Shown here one piece after another: positions 26,009-35,696 of a stretch of DNA of 64,000 bases. The position numbers and the translations under genes were made by a program. Location: contig NZ_VISM01000001.1 of assembly GCF_007827455.1 (NCBI RefSeq), positions 3,033,001 to 3,097,000 of the forward strand, in the 5' to 3' direction. Origin of the DNA: Lutibacter sp. Hel_I_33_5. GTDB lineage: Bacteria > Bacteroidota > Bacteroidia > Flavobacteriales > Flavobacteriaceae. Numbering within the stretch: the first letter of the stretch is position 1; the number at the start of each line of letters is the position of its first letter. Under the pieces are notes generated by a model, which saw only the letters and a program-made list of their open reading frames with translations, did no database searches and was not told the DNA's origin.

Positions 26009-27487
26009 ATGGAATTATACAAAGAAAATCAACTTAAAATATATAACTCTTTAACCAAAACTAAAGAGAACTTTAAACCAGTCATAGAAGGCAGAATTGG
26101 TATGTATGTTTGTGGACCAACTGTGTATAGCAATGCGCATTTAGGAAACGTACGAACATTTATGTTTTTTGATGTTGTCTACAGGTATCTCTTACATTTA
26201 GGTTATAAAGTACGTTATGTTCGTAATATTACGGATGCTGGTCACTTAGAAAATGATGCAGATGCTGGTGAAGATAGAATTTCTAAACGTGCTCGTTTAG
26301 AAGAAATTGAACCAATGGAGGTTGTGCAACGTTATACCGTTGATTTTCATGATGTCTTAAAAAAGTACAATTTTTTGCCACCAAGTATAGAGCCAACAGC
26401 AACAGGTCATATTGTTGAGCAAATCGAAATGATTAAAGAAATCATAGAAAAAGGTTTTGCATATGAAGTAAATGGTTCGGTATATTTTGATGTTTTAGAA
26501 TACAATAAAAAAGAAAATTACGGAATTCTTTCAGGAAGAAAAGTAGAAGACTTAATTCACAATACACGTACTCTAGACGGACAGTCGGATAAGAAGAATC
26601 CACAAGATTTTGCACTTTGGAAAAAAGCTGATGAGCGTCATATTATGCGTTGGCCTTCTCCTTGGAGCGATGGTTTTCCAGGGTGGCACTTAGAATGTTC
26701 TGTAATGAGTTCTAAATATTTAGGATCTCAATTTGATATTCATGGTGGTGGAATGGATTTAAAATTTCCACATCACGAATGTGAAATAGCTCAATCAAAA
26801 ACTTGTAGTGGTGTGACTCCAGTAAATTATTGGATGCATACAAATATGTTATTGTTAAATAGTCAGAAAATGGCTAAATCGACTGGAAATTATATTTTAC
26901 CTGATGAGATTTTAACAGGAGATAATAAGGTCTTACCAAAAGCATTTTCAGCAAGTGTTGTTCGTTTTTTTAACTTACAAGCCAATTATAGGAGTGTCTT
27001 AGATTTTTCTGGAGATGCTTTATTAGCTTCAGAAAAAGGACATTCAAAATTAATGGAAGCAATTAGCTTTTTAGATAAAATTGAAGCTAGTAATTCATCA
27101 ACTTTTGATGTGAAAAAATGGAAAGGTGATTGTTATAATGCAATGAATGACGATTTTAATACACCTATATTGATATCACATTTATTTGAGGCTGTTAAAG
27201 TTATTAATCAAATTAAAGATGATAAAGCGACTATAACAACTGAAGATTTATCAACTTTAAAAATAACTTTAAACGCATTAGTTTTTGATGTATTAGGGTT
27301 AATGAATGAAACTTCAGAAAGTAGCTCAGACAAGATAAATGGAGTAGTAGAACTACTAATAAAATTGCGTAAAGAAGCAAGAGAAAATAAAGATTGGGCA
27401 TTATCCGATCAAATTAGGGATGAATTAATTGCGTTAGGAATTCAATTAAAAGACGGTAGAGAAGGAACAACGTTTTCTATAAGTTAA
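26009..27487 (+). CDS. cysS: cysteinyl-tRNA synthetase
   Basis: This class I synthetase (492 residues) charges tRNA-Cys. The HIGH-type motif sits in [16 protein letters not shown] (about 32-47), the zinc ligands are Cys32, the cysteine in WHLECSVM and the His/Glu of FPHHECE, and the KMSKS-type loop is KMAKSTGN (about 287). A helical anticodon-binding region and C-terminal domain (to [10 protein letters not shown]) follow. Length and domain order are normal, and the ATG start is supported by the N-terminal [13 protein letters not shown]. It heads the cysS-yidD-lgt set, whose genes are separated by repeat elements. Confidence 0.97.
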   Translation: MELYKENQLKIYNSLTKTKENFKPVIEGRIGMYVCGPTVYSNAHLGNVRTFMFFDVVYRYLLHLGYKVRYVRNITDAGHLENDADAGEDRISKRARLEEIEPMEVVQRYTVDFHDVLKKYNFLPPSIEPTATGHIVEQIEMIKEIIEKGFAYEVNGSVYFDVLEYNKKENYGILSGRKVEDLIHNTRTLDGQSDKKNPQDFALWKKADERHIMRWPSPWSDGFPGWHLECSVMSSKYLGSQFDIHGGGMDLKFPHHECEIAQSKTCSGVTPVNYWMHTNMLLLNSQKMAKSTGNYILPDEILTGDNKVLPKAFSASVVRFFNLQANYRSVLDFSGDALLASEKGHSKLMEAISFLDKIEASNSSTFDVKKWKGDCYNAMNDDFNTPILISHLFEAVKVINQIKDDKATITTEDLSTLKITLNALVFDVLGLMNETSESSSDKINGVVELLIKLRKEARENKDWALSDQIRDELIALGIQLKDGREGTTFSIS

Positions 27488-27515
27488 TTACGAATTGTAA
27501 ATTATGAAATACGAA

Positions 27516-27538
27516 TGTCATTTCGAACGGAGTCGAGA
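27516..27538. repeat. partial palindromic repeat element
   Basis: This is a single arm of the GTCATTTCGA...GTCGAGAA repeat family, lying between cysS and yidD. It matches the copy inside purL at about 20 of 23 positions by eye. Confidence 0.65.
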
Positions 27539-27566
27539 ATGTTATTTATTTTTAAATAATTAATTA

Positions 27567-27800
27567 TTGAATAAATTTTTGACATACCCATTTGTAATAT
27601 TAGTTCGTTTTTATCAAACAGCAATTTCACCTTTTACGCCATCAACATGTAGATATAGTCCAACATGTTCACATTATACCATAGAAGCTTTACAAAAGCA
27701 TGGATTGTTTTCTGGAGGCTGGTTATCGTTAAAAAGAATATTTAGTTGTCACCCTTGGGGAGGAAGTGGTTATGATCCAGTCCCTGAGAAGAAAAAATAA
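27567..27800 (+). CDS. yidD: membrane protein insertion efficiency factor YidD
   Basis: This 77-residue protein has the full YidD signature: [33 protein letters not shown] and the C-terminal [13 protein letters not shown] with conserved cysteines. YidD assists YidC-dependent insertion of inner-membrane proteins. The N-terminal amphipathic helix begins at a TTG (27567), giving [17 protein letters not shown]; no ATG is available. Repeat elements flank it on both sides. Confidence 0.93.
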   Translation: MNKFLTYPFVILVRFYQTAISPFTPSTCRYSPTCSHYTIEALQKHGLFSGGWLSLKRIFSCHPWGGSGYDPVPEKKK

Positions 27801-27805
27801 TATTT

Positions 27806-27875
27806 GTCACCTCGAGCGCAGTCGAGAGGTTTAAAAGTAATTATATTAAAAGGTCTCGACTGCGCTCGACCAGAC
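27806..27875. repeat. palindromic intergenic repeat element (yidD-lgt)
   Basis: Arms GTCACCTCGAGCGCAGTCGA and its near-complement TCTCGACTGCGCTCGACC enclose about 25 bp of AT-rich spacer. It begins 5 bp after the yidD stop and belongs to the family tandemly repeated at 51398-51785. Confidence 0.8.
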
Positions 27876-27889
27876 ATAAAATAAAATAA

Positions 27890-28732
27890 ATGAGATTATT
27901 ATCCATCGTTTGGGATCCATCAGTAGGAATCGATTTAGGTTTTTTTACTATTAGATGGTATAGTTTAATGTTTGTTGCTGCCTTTCTTTTAGGCTTACAT
28001 TTAATGAAAAAAATATATGTAGCAGATAATGTTCCTAAAGAAAAATTAGATCCATTGTTTATGTACGTCTTTATATCAATGTTAATTGGTATGCGTTTAG
28101 GTGATGTGTTTTTTTATAGTTGGGATTATTATCAAAACCATTTATTAGAAATATTTTTACCAATAAAAGAAAGTCCAAACGATACATTGTTTGGTTTTAT
28201 AAAAGGCTGGAAATTCTCTGGATTTATGGGGTTTGCAAGTCATGGTGCTGCTATAGGAATTCCAATTGCAATGTATTTTTATGCTAAAAAGCATTTACAA
28301 AAACCATGGTTGTTTATTTTAGATAGATTAGCCATTATGGTTGCTTTAGCTGGTTTTTTTATTAGAACAGGGAACTTTTTTAATTCTGAAATTTACGGTA
28401 AACCTACAGGAACTGATTTTGGTGTCATTTTCACTAAAGCTGGAGAAATTGTCCCAAGACATCCGACACAATTATATGAAGCCCTTGGTTATTTAGCAAT
28501 ATTCTTTATGATGTGGTACTTATACTGGAAAACAGATAAAAAGAATCAAACTGGATTCTTATTTGGGTTATTTTTAGTGGTTTTATGGTCTTTACGTTTC
28601 TTTATAGAATTCTTAAAAGAAGCACAAGTTGATGGAAGAGAAGATTGGGTGTTTAATTCGTTAAATACAGGTCAGGTTTTAAGCATACCACTTGTTTTAT
28701 TAGGCTTTTGGTTGATGTTTAGAAAGAAATAA
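27890..28732 (+). CDS. lgt: prolipoprotein diacylglyceryl transferase
   Basis: Lgt transfers diacylglycerol from phosphatidylglycerol to the lipobox cysteine of prolipoproteins in the inner membrane, the first step for the many lipoproteins encoded here. The 280-residue protein has about seven transmembrane helices, the catalytic-region HGAAIGIPIAMYFYAKK, the signature GFFIRTGNFFNSEIYGKPT (with the essential Arg-Asn) and RHPTQLYEALGYL. Length and motif order are normal. The ATG start lies just past a palindromic repeat, so either the promoter is within or upstream of it or the gene is read from yidD. Confidence 0.96.
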   Translation: MRLLSIVWDPSVGIDLGFFTIRWYSLMFVAAFLLGLHLMKKIYVADNVPKEKLDPLFMYVFISMLIGMRLGDVFFYSWDYYQNHLLEIFLPIKESPNDTLFGFIKGWKFSGFMGFASHGAAIGIPIAMYFYAKKHLQKPWLFILDRLAIMVALAGFFIRTGNFFNSEIYGKPTGTDFGVIFTKAGEIVPRHPTQLYEALGYLAIFFMMWYLYWKTDKKNQTGFLFGLFLVVLWSLRFFIEFLKEAQVDGREDWVFNSLNTGQVLSIPLVLLGFWLMFRKK

Positions 28733-28750
28733 ATAAGATATAAGAATAAA

Positions 28751-28781
28751 AAAAAGCCCAAGTTTTAAACTTGGGCTTTTT
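28751..28781. terminator. bidirectional terminator after lgt
   Basis: AAAAAGCCCAAGTTT pairs perfectly with AAACTTGGGCTTTTT, with A- and T-runs on each side. It separates convergent lgt and the 2061-residue surface-protein gene. Confidence 0.92.
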
Positions 28782-28782
28782 T

Positions 28783-31700
28783 TTATTCAATTTTAAAGAA
28801 TTTAAGGACTTTGGAATTTTGATTAGAGTAGACTTTAATAAAGTAAACACCAACTTTTAAACGCTCGACATCTAATTGTATATCTTTAGATTGATGATTT
28901 CTAAATTGTAGTTCTTTACCATTTATATCGTAAACTATCGTTTTTGTAATCTTAGAATGGTTACTAATAGTTATTCTTTTTGATACAGGATTTGGAAAGA
29001 GTTTTAAATTTTGAAATACAACATCTTCTACTGATAAAATAGTTTCTGTTTTAAATTTCCATGAAGTTTTACTTGTTAAACCAGACCAATTATTATTAAA
29101 TTGACCTTTTATAATTCCATTAGGAATATCAATATAGATATCAGTATTTTGTGGTAAATAGGTAATGGGATAAATTACTAAAGTATTATTATAAATAACG
29201 GTATTTATTACATCAATAGTATTTATTATACTGTTGTCACTAACTTTTCTGATAAATAGTGAACCTTCCCCTTTTTGAATAAATCTGTCGAAATTAATTT
29301 CTAAGTTTTTATTGATTTTAACATTGGTTGCATTATTAATTGGAGAAAACGTTGTAGTTAAAGGTTCTTCTGCCTCTGTATGGAAATTCTCTACACCACC
29401 ATATAAAACATTGTTTTGAATTCTACCATTGTTATTACCAAGAATAATATAAGTTTGAAAATAATATTGAGTAGCTACTGATAAATTATTGATGGTAATT
29501 GTGAATTCACCAGTAAAAACATCATCTACAACTTTGATTACATCTGCACCTCCAATTTTAGGGCTCATATTTGTAGATGAATATACAACACCACGTTCTA
29601 TTACATTTACGTCAGTTGCTTCTCCAGTAATAGTTACAGAAACCGAAGAAACAGCACTTGTTTGTAAAGTTTGCACAAGGGTAATTGAAAAATCACTAGA
29701 AACAAAAGTTTCGTTATAATTATCTCCATAGGTTAAGGTTCCTTTATTTATAGAATAAGTTCCAACAGTTTCACCATTAGTTCTTTCTAACATTCCAGAA
29801 GCATTATCATTATTTACAGCAGAACTAGCAGTTATAGAATATGTTAATATTGGGTCATTTTCTCCTTCAATTTTAAATTGATTATGATTAACTGTAATTG
29901 TAATAGCTCTTTTAGTAACAGTAAATGTTCCTTTAGTTTGTATGATGTTGTAATTAACATCTGTAGCATTAGTAACATTAATATCATACGTTCCCACATC
30001 TGATAAAGTTGTAGCTATAGAATTAATAGATGGCGCAGTATCTAAAGAACTAGCATCATCCGAATTTTTAAATCCGCTAAACATCACTGTAAAAGTTGGG
30101 TTCGTATCCCCATATTCACGTGTTTTATTATCCGCAGTAATGGTAAGATTCGCTTTAGAAATAGTTAATGTTCCTTTAGTTTGAGTAATATTATAATTAA
30201 CATCAGCCCCACCAGATAAATTAATATCATGATTTCCTACATTAGAACTCTCTGTTGCCGTAGAACTCACAGAAGGAGCATTGTCTAAACTAGCAAAAGT
30301 ATCCGAGTTTTTAAATCCGCTGTAAACAATTGTAAAAGCAGGATTCGCATCACCATATTCACGTGCTTTATTTTCAGCTGTTGCAGTAACAGTTGCTTTA
30401 GTTATTGTTAAGGTTCCTTTGGTTTCAGTAATGTTATAATTAACATCAGCCCCACCAGATACATTTATATCATGATTTCCTACATTAGAAGCATTTGTTG
30501 CCGCAGAACTCGCAGTAGAAGCAGTGTCTAGACTAGCAAAAGTATCCGAGTTTTTAAATCCACTGTAAGCAATTGTAAATGCAGGATTTGCATCACCATA
30601 TTCACGTGATTTATCATCAGCAGTAGCAGTAATTGTAGCTTTACTAATAGATAACTTTCCTTTTGTTTGTGTGATGTTATAATTAGCATCTACAGCACCA
30701 GCAACAGTAATATCATGATTTCCAACATTCGATGAAGTATCAGCAGTAGAACTAGCCGTAGGTTTGGTATCTAAACTATCAGAAGTATCAGCGTTTTTAA
30801 ATCCACTATAAGAAATTGTAAATGTTGGATTTGCATCTCCATATTCACGAGTTTTGTTATCAGCAGTAGCAGTAATTGTAGCTTTACTAATAGTTAACGT
30901 TCCTTTTGTTTGTGTGATGTCATAATTAGCATCTACAGCACCAGCAACAGTAATATCATGATTTCCAACATTCGATGAAGTATCAGCAATAGAACTTGCA
31001 GTAGGTTTGGTATCTAAACTATCAGAAGTATCAGCGTTTTTAAATCCACTATAAGCAATTGTAAATGCAGGATTTGCATCTCCATATTCACGAGATTTAT
31101 TATCAGCTGTCGCTGTAATAGTTGCTTTAGAAATAGTTAACGTTCCTTTTGTTTGTGTGATGTCATAATTAGCATCTACAGCACCAGCAACAGTAATATC
31201 ATGATTTCCAACATTCGATGAAGTATCAGCAGTAGAACTTGCATTAGGTTTGGTATCTAAACTATCAGAAGTATCTGAGTTTTTAAATCCACTATAAGCA
31301 ATTGTAAATGCAGGATTTGCATCTCCATATTCACGAGTTTTGTTATCTGCAGTAGCCGTAACAGTTGCTTTAGAAATAGTTAAGGTTCCTTTTGTATTTG
31401 TTATATCATAATTGTTGTCACTTCCACCATTAACGGTAATATCATGAGTTCCTGCATTTGTATTGGCATCGGCAACAGAACTAGCAGTAGGAGCAGTATC
31501 TAAAACTGTATTGGTTTCACCATTTTTAAATCCTGCATAAATAATTGTAAATGTTGGATTTGCATCTCCATATTCACGAGTTTTGTTATCTGCTGTAGCC
31601 GTAACAGTTGCTTTAGAAATGGTTAAAGTTCCATTAGCAGGAGTGATGTTATAATTGTTATCGCTTCCTCCATTAACGGTAATATCATAAGTTCCTGCAT

Positions 31701-34700
31701 TTGTATTTGCATTGGTAATTGAACTAGCAGTAGGCTCTGTATCTAACACCGCATTCGTTTCACTATTTTTAAATCCTGCATAAGTTATTGTAAATGTTGG
31801 ATTTACATCCCCATATTCACGAGATTTATCATCCGCTGTAGCGGTAATAGTTGCTTTAGAAATAGTTAAAGTTCCGTTTGCAGGAGTGATGTTATAATTG
31901 GTATCGCTTCCACCACTAACTGTAATATCATGAGTTCCTGCATTGGTTGTTGTATCTGCTGTAGAGCTTACTGTTGGTAAGGTATCTATATCAGTACTAG
32001 TCTCTGAATTTTTAAATCCACTATAATTAATTGTGAAAGTAGGATTTGCATCCGCATACTCGCGAGATTTATCATCCGCTGTAGCGGTAATAATTGCTTT
32101 GTTAATAGTAAGAGTAATATCTTTAGTTGCTGCTTTATAATTTGCATCCTCAGCTAATGTTGCTCTAACGGTAACGCTAGCTGCATTACCTACAGTTACA
32201 GTTTTTTTATTAGTACCAGATAAACTGGTTCCGTTTTTAGTTCCAATAATTGAATATGAAATTACTCCTGTTGAATTTGATGTAGCTGCTAAATCAAAAT
32301 TTGCATCACCATAGGTCTTAGTTATATTTTCAAAAGTAATAGTAGGATCTAATTTTGTGGTAGTAAAAACTCCTGTAAATCCATAGGTAGTACCTATAGC
32401 ATTCGATGAATATGCCTTAAAATGATATTCAGTGTTAGGGGATAAGCTAGTTATGGATTTAGAAAAGGTTCCAAAACCAGCACCATTGACATCTTTTGAT
32501 ACTCCTGTACCATCAATAAAAGGATCTGCATTAATGGATTTAATTGAATATACTACACCTCTTTCGGTAATATTTATACCTCCAGTTGTTAAAGCTTCTC
32601 CTGCAAGAGTTACAGATGTACTAGCAATATTACTTGCTGCTTGGGTACTTGTTGTTGGTAGTTTGGTATTAATAGCAATATTTGTATTGCTTTGAAGGTC
32701 GGTAAAACCACCTACATAAAAATTTGTATTTGCAGGATTATTACCAGAGTCTATTATAGTTCCAGAATTTAGATCTAGATAAGGACTATGATGAATTAAT
32801 AAATCCGTATTTGCTTCATCACCAGCTTGAACGGTATAAAGAAAACGTAGGGTATCTGAATCATTACCACTAGTATAATTAATAGTTCTATCTACTGTAC
32901 CTGTTTCTAAAGTCATTTGTGGAGTGCCCGTTACAAATACTTTTTCAGAAAATTTTACATCTATGTATATTTCTTCACCTATAGAATAAGTACCATCAGG
33001 TGTTGTAGAATCTACACTTAAAATTGTTGGAGCAACTAAGTCTTTTATAATGGTATAAGTGAGTTCTGGACCTGGATTTTCATTATTTACATCTGCTACT
33101 CTAAATTTAAAAGTTATTTCCCCGTCCAATAATGTGTTTAAGCTACCGATAATAAAGTTAGTATAGCTTCCAGAATAGTATGTGCTGCCCAAAGTAGGGC
33201 CGCCAGCACTACTTGTTACAGACCAAGTCATAGGGAATTGTTTAGATGGATGATTTACACCTTCAAAATTTAATGTAGTGCTGCTTACATTATTACTAAT
33301 ATTTATAGCTGCCACATCTACATTAAAACTATACCCAATGGGTGTAGTAACAGCATCAATATTTAAGGCTTTTATAAAACCTAATGAATTACTCGCTCCA
33401 GGCGTAGCTAGAGTTAAAGCTGCATCATTATTTAAATTATCTTTAATTGTACCTCCATTTAATGTTAAAGAATTGGTTGCTTTATAATCTAAGTCACTAT
33501 TTAAATCGCCAGCTTGTACTGTATAGTTAAATGTTAAGGTGTTTGTATCGCTTCCAGATACATAATCAATTAACCTATCTGTAGTTCCTGTTTCTAATTC
33601 TAATTGAGGAGTTCCTGTAACGGTAACATTTTTGTTAAATTGAATGGTGATGGGGATTAATTCTCCCGTATTATAATTACCATCTGTTTTAGTACTTGAT
33701 ACTAATGATACAATTGGAGTAGAAGTATCTATAGTAATATTTTTGTTTGCTCCTAAAGAATTTGCAGCCCCTGGTGAGGGTAAAGTTAGTGTAGCGTTTT
33801 TAGCATTCGCATGTTTTATTGTTCCTCCATTTAATGTTAATGAACTTGTAGCTTTATAATCTAAATCGCTAATATTATCTGTAGGTTGTACTGTATAATT
33901 AAATAATAACGTATTTGTTCCAGTACCAGAGACATAATCAATTTCTCTATCAGTTATACCAGTATTTAATTCTAATTTCGGAGTACCAGTAACATTTACA
34001 GGTTCCGAAAATGTAATAGTAATAGGAATTACATTTGATAAAACATAAGTTCCATCTGAAACAGAACTGGTAACGTTGGTTACAGTTGGTGTAACGGTAG
34101 ATATTACTAAATTTTTATTAGCACCTAAAGAACCTGCTGCTCCAGGACTCGGCAAAGTTAATATTGCATTGCCACCTGAATTAACGTGTTTTATAGTGCC
34201 TCCATTTAATGTTAAAGAAGTTGTTGCTTTATAATCTAAATCGGCACTTTCATCGCCATTTTGTATTGTATATGTAAAAGTTAAAGTATTGGTTCCTGTT
34301 CCAGTGCTATAGGTTGCTATTTTATCTGTTGAACCCGTTTCTAATTCTAATTGAGGAATTCCTGTTACATTTACTGAATGAGAAAAAGTAACTGTAATAG
34401 GCATTGGTGTACTTATATCATTATAAGTACCATCAGGAACGGAAGTAGTAATATTGGTTACAGTAGGATTTACTATTGGTATTATATCTGCTTCAAAGAT
34501 TAAATCATATCCTGAGGTTGGACTATTTGAAGAAAAATAAGCTTGTCCACCACTATAAATATTAGACCCATTACTTTCGTAAAACAAATTTGCACCATTA
34601 CGAATATCAAATGTGTATTTCTGACCGTTAGTTACAGAGATATTTAATGAAGAAACATCAATTTCAGAATAGTCTGTATTAGTAGTCTTTGTGCTTATAT

Positions 34701-34968
34701 TTGCAGTTGATAAATTCCCTAAATTAGATCCTAAATATCCTTCACCTTCATAAATAGTAATGGTTGCTCCAGATTTGTCAGCTCCACCTAAAACTTTAAT
34801 TTTAGATAAAACACCTGATTGACAAGCGGTGAAACTTTGTCCAAAATAATCATATTGAGCATTTGTTATTGTACCACTAGTTGCACTTTCTGTACATTGA
34901 GCGTTACTTTGGATTGATGTAAAAAAAATAAATACAAGTATTACTACTAAAGCATATTTTTTATTCAT
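28783..34968 (-). CDS. giant T9SS-secreted surface protein with Ig-like and MBG repeats
   Basis: This 2061-residue protein has a signal peptide (to SNAQ), an N-terminal beta-sandwich region (about 25-160), then Ig-like repeats of about 105-120 residues (about 165-700) marked by SDGTY, VTGTPxLELETG and [14 protein letters not shown]. After a fibronectin-like stretch come MBG-type repeats: nine close copies of 81 residues, each starting [16 protein letters not shown] and containing YSGFKN, with one divergent unit before and one after. Then an Ig-like big-domain and a type A T9SS sorting signal ([13 protein letters not shown], ending FFKIE). It should be exported by Sec, then by T9SS, and anchored at the cell surface. 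A role in adhesion or cell-cell contact is inferred. Confidence 0.85.
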   Translation of the reverse strand: MNKKYALVVILVFIFFTSIQSNAQCTESATSGTITNAQYDYFGQSFTACQSGVLSKIKVLGGADKSGATITIYEGEGYLGSNLGNLSTANISTKTTNTDYSEIDVSSLNISVTNGQKYTFDIRNGANLFYESNGSNIYSGGQAYFSSNSPTSGYDLIFEADIIPIVNPTVTNITTSVPDGTYNDISTPMPITVTFSHSVNVTGIPQLELETGSTDKIATYSTGTGTNTLTFTYTIQNGDESADLDYKATTSLTLNGGTIKHVNSGGNAILTLPSPGAAGSLGANKNLVISTVTPTVTNVTSSVSDGTYVLSNVIPITITFSEPVNVTGTPKLELNTGITDREIDYVSGTGTNTLLFNYTVQPTDNISDLDYKATSSLTLNGGTIKHANAKNATLTLPSPGAANSLGANKNITIDTSTPIVSLVSSTKTDGNYNTGELIPITIQFNKNVTVTGTPQLELETGTTDRLIDYVSGSDTNTLTFNYTVQAGDLNSDLDYKATNSLTLNGGTIKDNLNNDAALTLATPGASNSLGFIKALNIDAVTTPIGYSFNVDVAAINISNNVSSTTLNFEGVNHPSKQFPMTWSVTSSAGGPTLGSTYYSGSYTNFIIGSLNTLLDGEITFKFRVADVNNENPGPELTYTIIKDLVAPTILSVDSTTPDGTYSIGEEIYIDVKFSEKVFVTGTPQMTLETGTVDRTINYTSGNDSDTLRFLYTVQAGDEANTDLLIHHSPYLDLNSGTIIDSGNNPANTNFYVGGFTDLQSNTNIAINTKLPTTSTQAASNIASTSVTLAGEALTTGGINITERGVVYSIKSINADPFIDGTGVSKDVNGAGFGTFSKSITSLSPNTEYHFKAYSSNAIGTTYGFTGVFTTTKLDPTITFENITKTYGDANFDLAATSNSTGVISYSIIGTKNGTSLSGTNKKTVTVGNAASVTVRATLAEDANYKAATKDITLTINKAIITATADDKSREYADANPTFTINYSGFKNSETSTDIDTLPTVSSTADTTTNAGTHDITVSGGSDTNYNITPANGTLTISKATITATADDKSREYGDVNPTFTITYAGFKNSETNAVLDTEPTASSITNANTNAGTYDITVNGGSDNNYNITPANGTLTISKATVTATADNKTREYGDANPTFTIIYAGFKNGETNTVLDTAPTASSVADANTNAGTHDITVNGGSDNNYDITNTKGTLTISKATVTATADNKTREYGDANPAFTIAYSGFKNSDTSDSLDTKPNASSTADTSSNVGNHDITVAGAVDANYDITQTKGTLTISKATITATADNKSREYGDANPAFTIAYSGFKNADTSDSLDTKPTASSIADTSSNVGNHDITVAGAVDANYDITQTKGTLTISKATITATADNKTREYGDANPTFTISYSGFKNADTSDSLDTKPTASSTADTSSNVGNHDITVAGAVDANYNITQTKGKLSISKATITATADDKSREYGDANPAFTIAYSGFKNSDTFASLDTASTASSAATNASNVGNHDINVSGGADVNYNITETKGTLTITKATVTATAENKAREYGDANPAFTIVYSGFKNSDTFASLDNAPSVSSTATESSNVGNHDINLSGGADVNYNITQTKGTLTISKANLTITADNKTREYGDTNPTFTVMFSGFKNSDDASSLDTAPSINSIATTLSDVGTYDINVTNATDVNYNIIQTKGTFTVTKRAITITVNHNQFKIEGENDPILTYSITASSAVNNDNASGMLERTNGETVGTYSINKGTLTYGDNYNETFVSSDFSITLVQTLQTSAVSSVSVTITGEATDVNVIERGVVYSSTNMSPKIGGADVIKVVDDVFTGEFTITINNLSVATQYYFQTYIILGNNNGRIQNNVLYGGVENFHTEAEEPLTTTFSPINNATNVKINKNLEINFDRFIQKGEGSLFIRKVSDNSIINTIDVINTVIYNNTLVIYPITYLPQNTDIYIDIPNGIIKGQFNNNWSGLTSKTSWKFKTETILSVEDVVFQNLKLFPNPVSKRITISNHSKITKTIVYDINGKELQFRNHQSKDIQLDVERLKVGVYFIKVYSNQNSKVLKFFKIE
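29930..32110 (-). repeat. 243-bp tandem repeats encoding MBG domains
   Basis: Nine units recur at 243 bp (81 codons), shown for example by the recurring plus-strand CCATATTCACG at about 30353, 30596 and 30838. Units near 30,650-31,330 are most alike, suggesting recent expansion. The spacing keeps the reading frame. Confidence 0.85.
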
Positions 34969-35004
34969 AGTATAAGTTTTTAAGATTGGTTATTGGGGTT
35001 AATT

Positions 35005-35012
35005 CAAAGTTA
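35005..35012 (-). promoter_or_regulatory. promoter -7 box of the giant surface-protein gene
   Basis: TAACTTTG on the minus strand fits TAnnTTTG, about 37 bp upstream of the ATG. The upstream -33 region is A/T only, with no TTG. Confidence 0.4.
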
Positions 35013-35042
35013 TTAATTATATATTAATTTTATTATTAAGTT

Positions 35043-35591
35043 TTAAAAAGAAGTAATCTTAGCAATATCATACTCTAGTCCAATAAAGAAACTATACCGT
35101 AGATCTTTTCTTTTTAAATCTGTTCTTTTTGTATATTGATTGATAGCTGAAATTCTAATTCTATCATATATTTTATAGCCAATTTCTATGGAAGCTGCCC
35201 AACTAAAAGTGTTTTTTCTTCTTCTTTTAATCTTTCCAAAACTTATTGCAGGAGTAACTTCAAACCTTTTATATTCTGAGCTAGGTGTGTTTTTCCAACC
35301 AAAATTATTAATGGTATACCCGAAAACTCCACTAATTCTAGAAAACATTTTTGTAAGGTTGGCTTGTTCGTATTCAATCATAAAATTGCAGAAACCTATA
35401 TAATTTTGAGAAGTTTGAAGTTTTGCCCTAGCTAAGATATTTAGAGTACCTGCCATGTTACCTAAATTATCTCCTAAAGCAAGAAGTTTTAAATCTTGAT
35501 GTATAGACATACTAACTCTATCTTGAGCATTTAAAAAAGATATAGCTAACAAAAAGTAAAGTAATAATGTTTTGGGGACATTAATTTTCAT
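35043..35591 (-). CDS. small secreted outer-membrane beta-barrel-like protein
   Basis: This 182-residue protein has a signal peptide (MKINVPKTLLLYFLLAISFLNA) and then alternating strands ending in an aromatic residue near the C-terminus (FFIGLEYDIAKITSF), as expected for an 8-strand outer-membrane barrel. Segments such as YIGFCNFMIEYEQANL, FEVTPAISFGKI and WAASIEIGYKIYDRIRIS show the barrel pattern. I recognise no named family. It has its own -7 box and is transcribed toward the giant surface-protein gene, 74 bp from it, but that gene has a separate candidate promoter. Confidence 0.6.
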   Translation of the reverse strand: MKINVPKTLLLYFLLAISFLNAQDRVSMSIHQDLKLLALGDNLGNMAGTLNILARAKLQTSQNYIGFCNFMIEYEQANLTKMFSRISGVFGYTINNFGWKNTPSSEYKRFEVTPAISFGKIKRRRKNTFSWAASIEIGYKIYDRIRISAINQYTKRTDLKRKDLRYSFFIGLEYDIAKITSF

Positions 35592-35622
35592 AACAATTCT
35601 TATAAAATTGTTAGGGGTACAA

Positions 35623-35630
35623 CAAATATA
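35623..35630 (-). promoter_or_regulatory. promoter -7 box of the small barrel-protein gene
   Basis: TATATTTG on the minus strand fits TAnnTTTG, about 32 bp upstream of the ATG and just downstream of the M1 peptidase terminator. Confidence 0.5.
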
Positions 35631-35642
35631 GGTAAAATTATA

Positions 35643-35672
35643 AAACCCTTACTAGTTTACTAGTAAGGGTTT
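35643..35672 (-). terminator. terminator after the first M1 peptidase gene
   Basis: AAACCCTTACTAG (35643-35655) and CTAGTAAGGGTTT (35660-35672) form a perfect 13-bp stem with a TTTA loop, 25 bp past the peptidase stop. Confidence 0.85.
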
Positions 35673-35696
35673 ATACCTGAAAAAAAAGCTAGGTGT

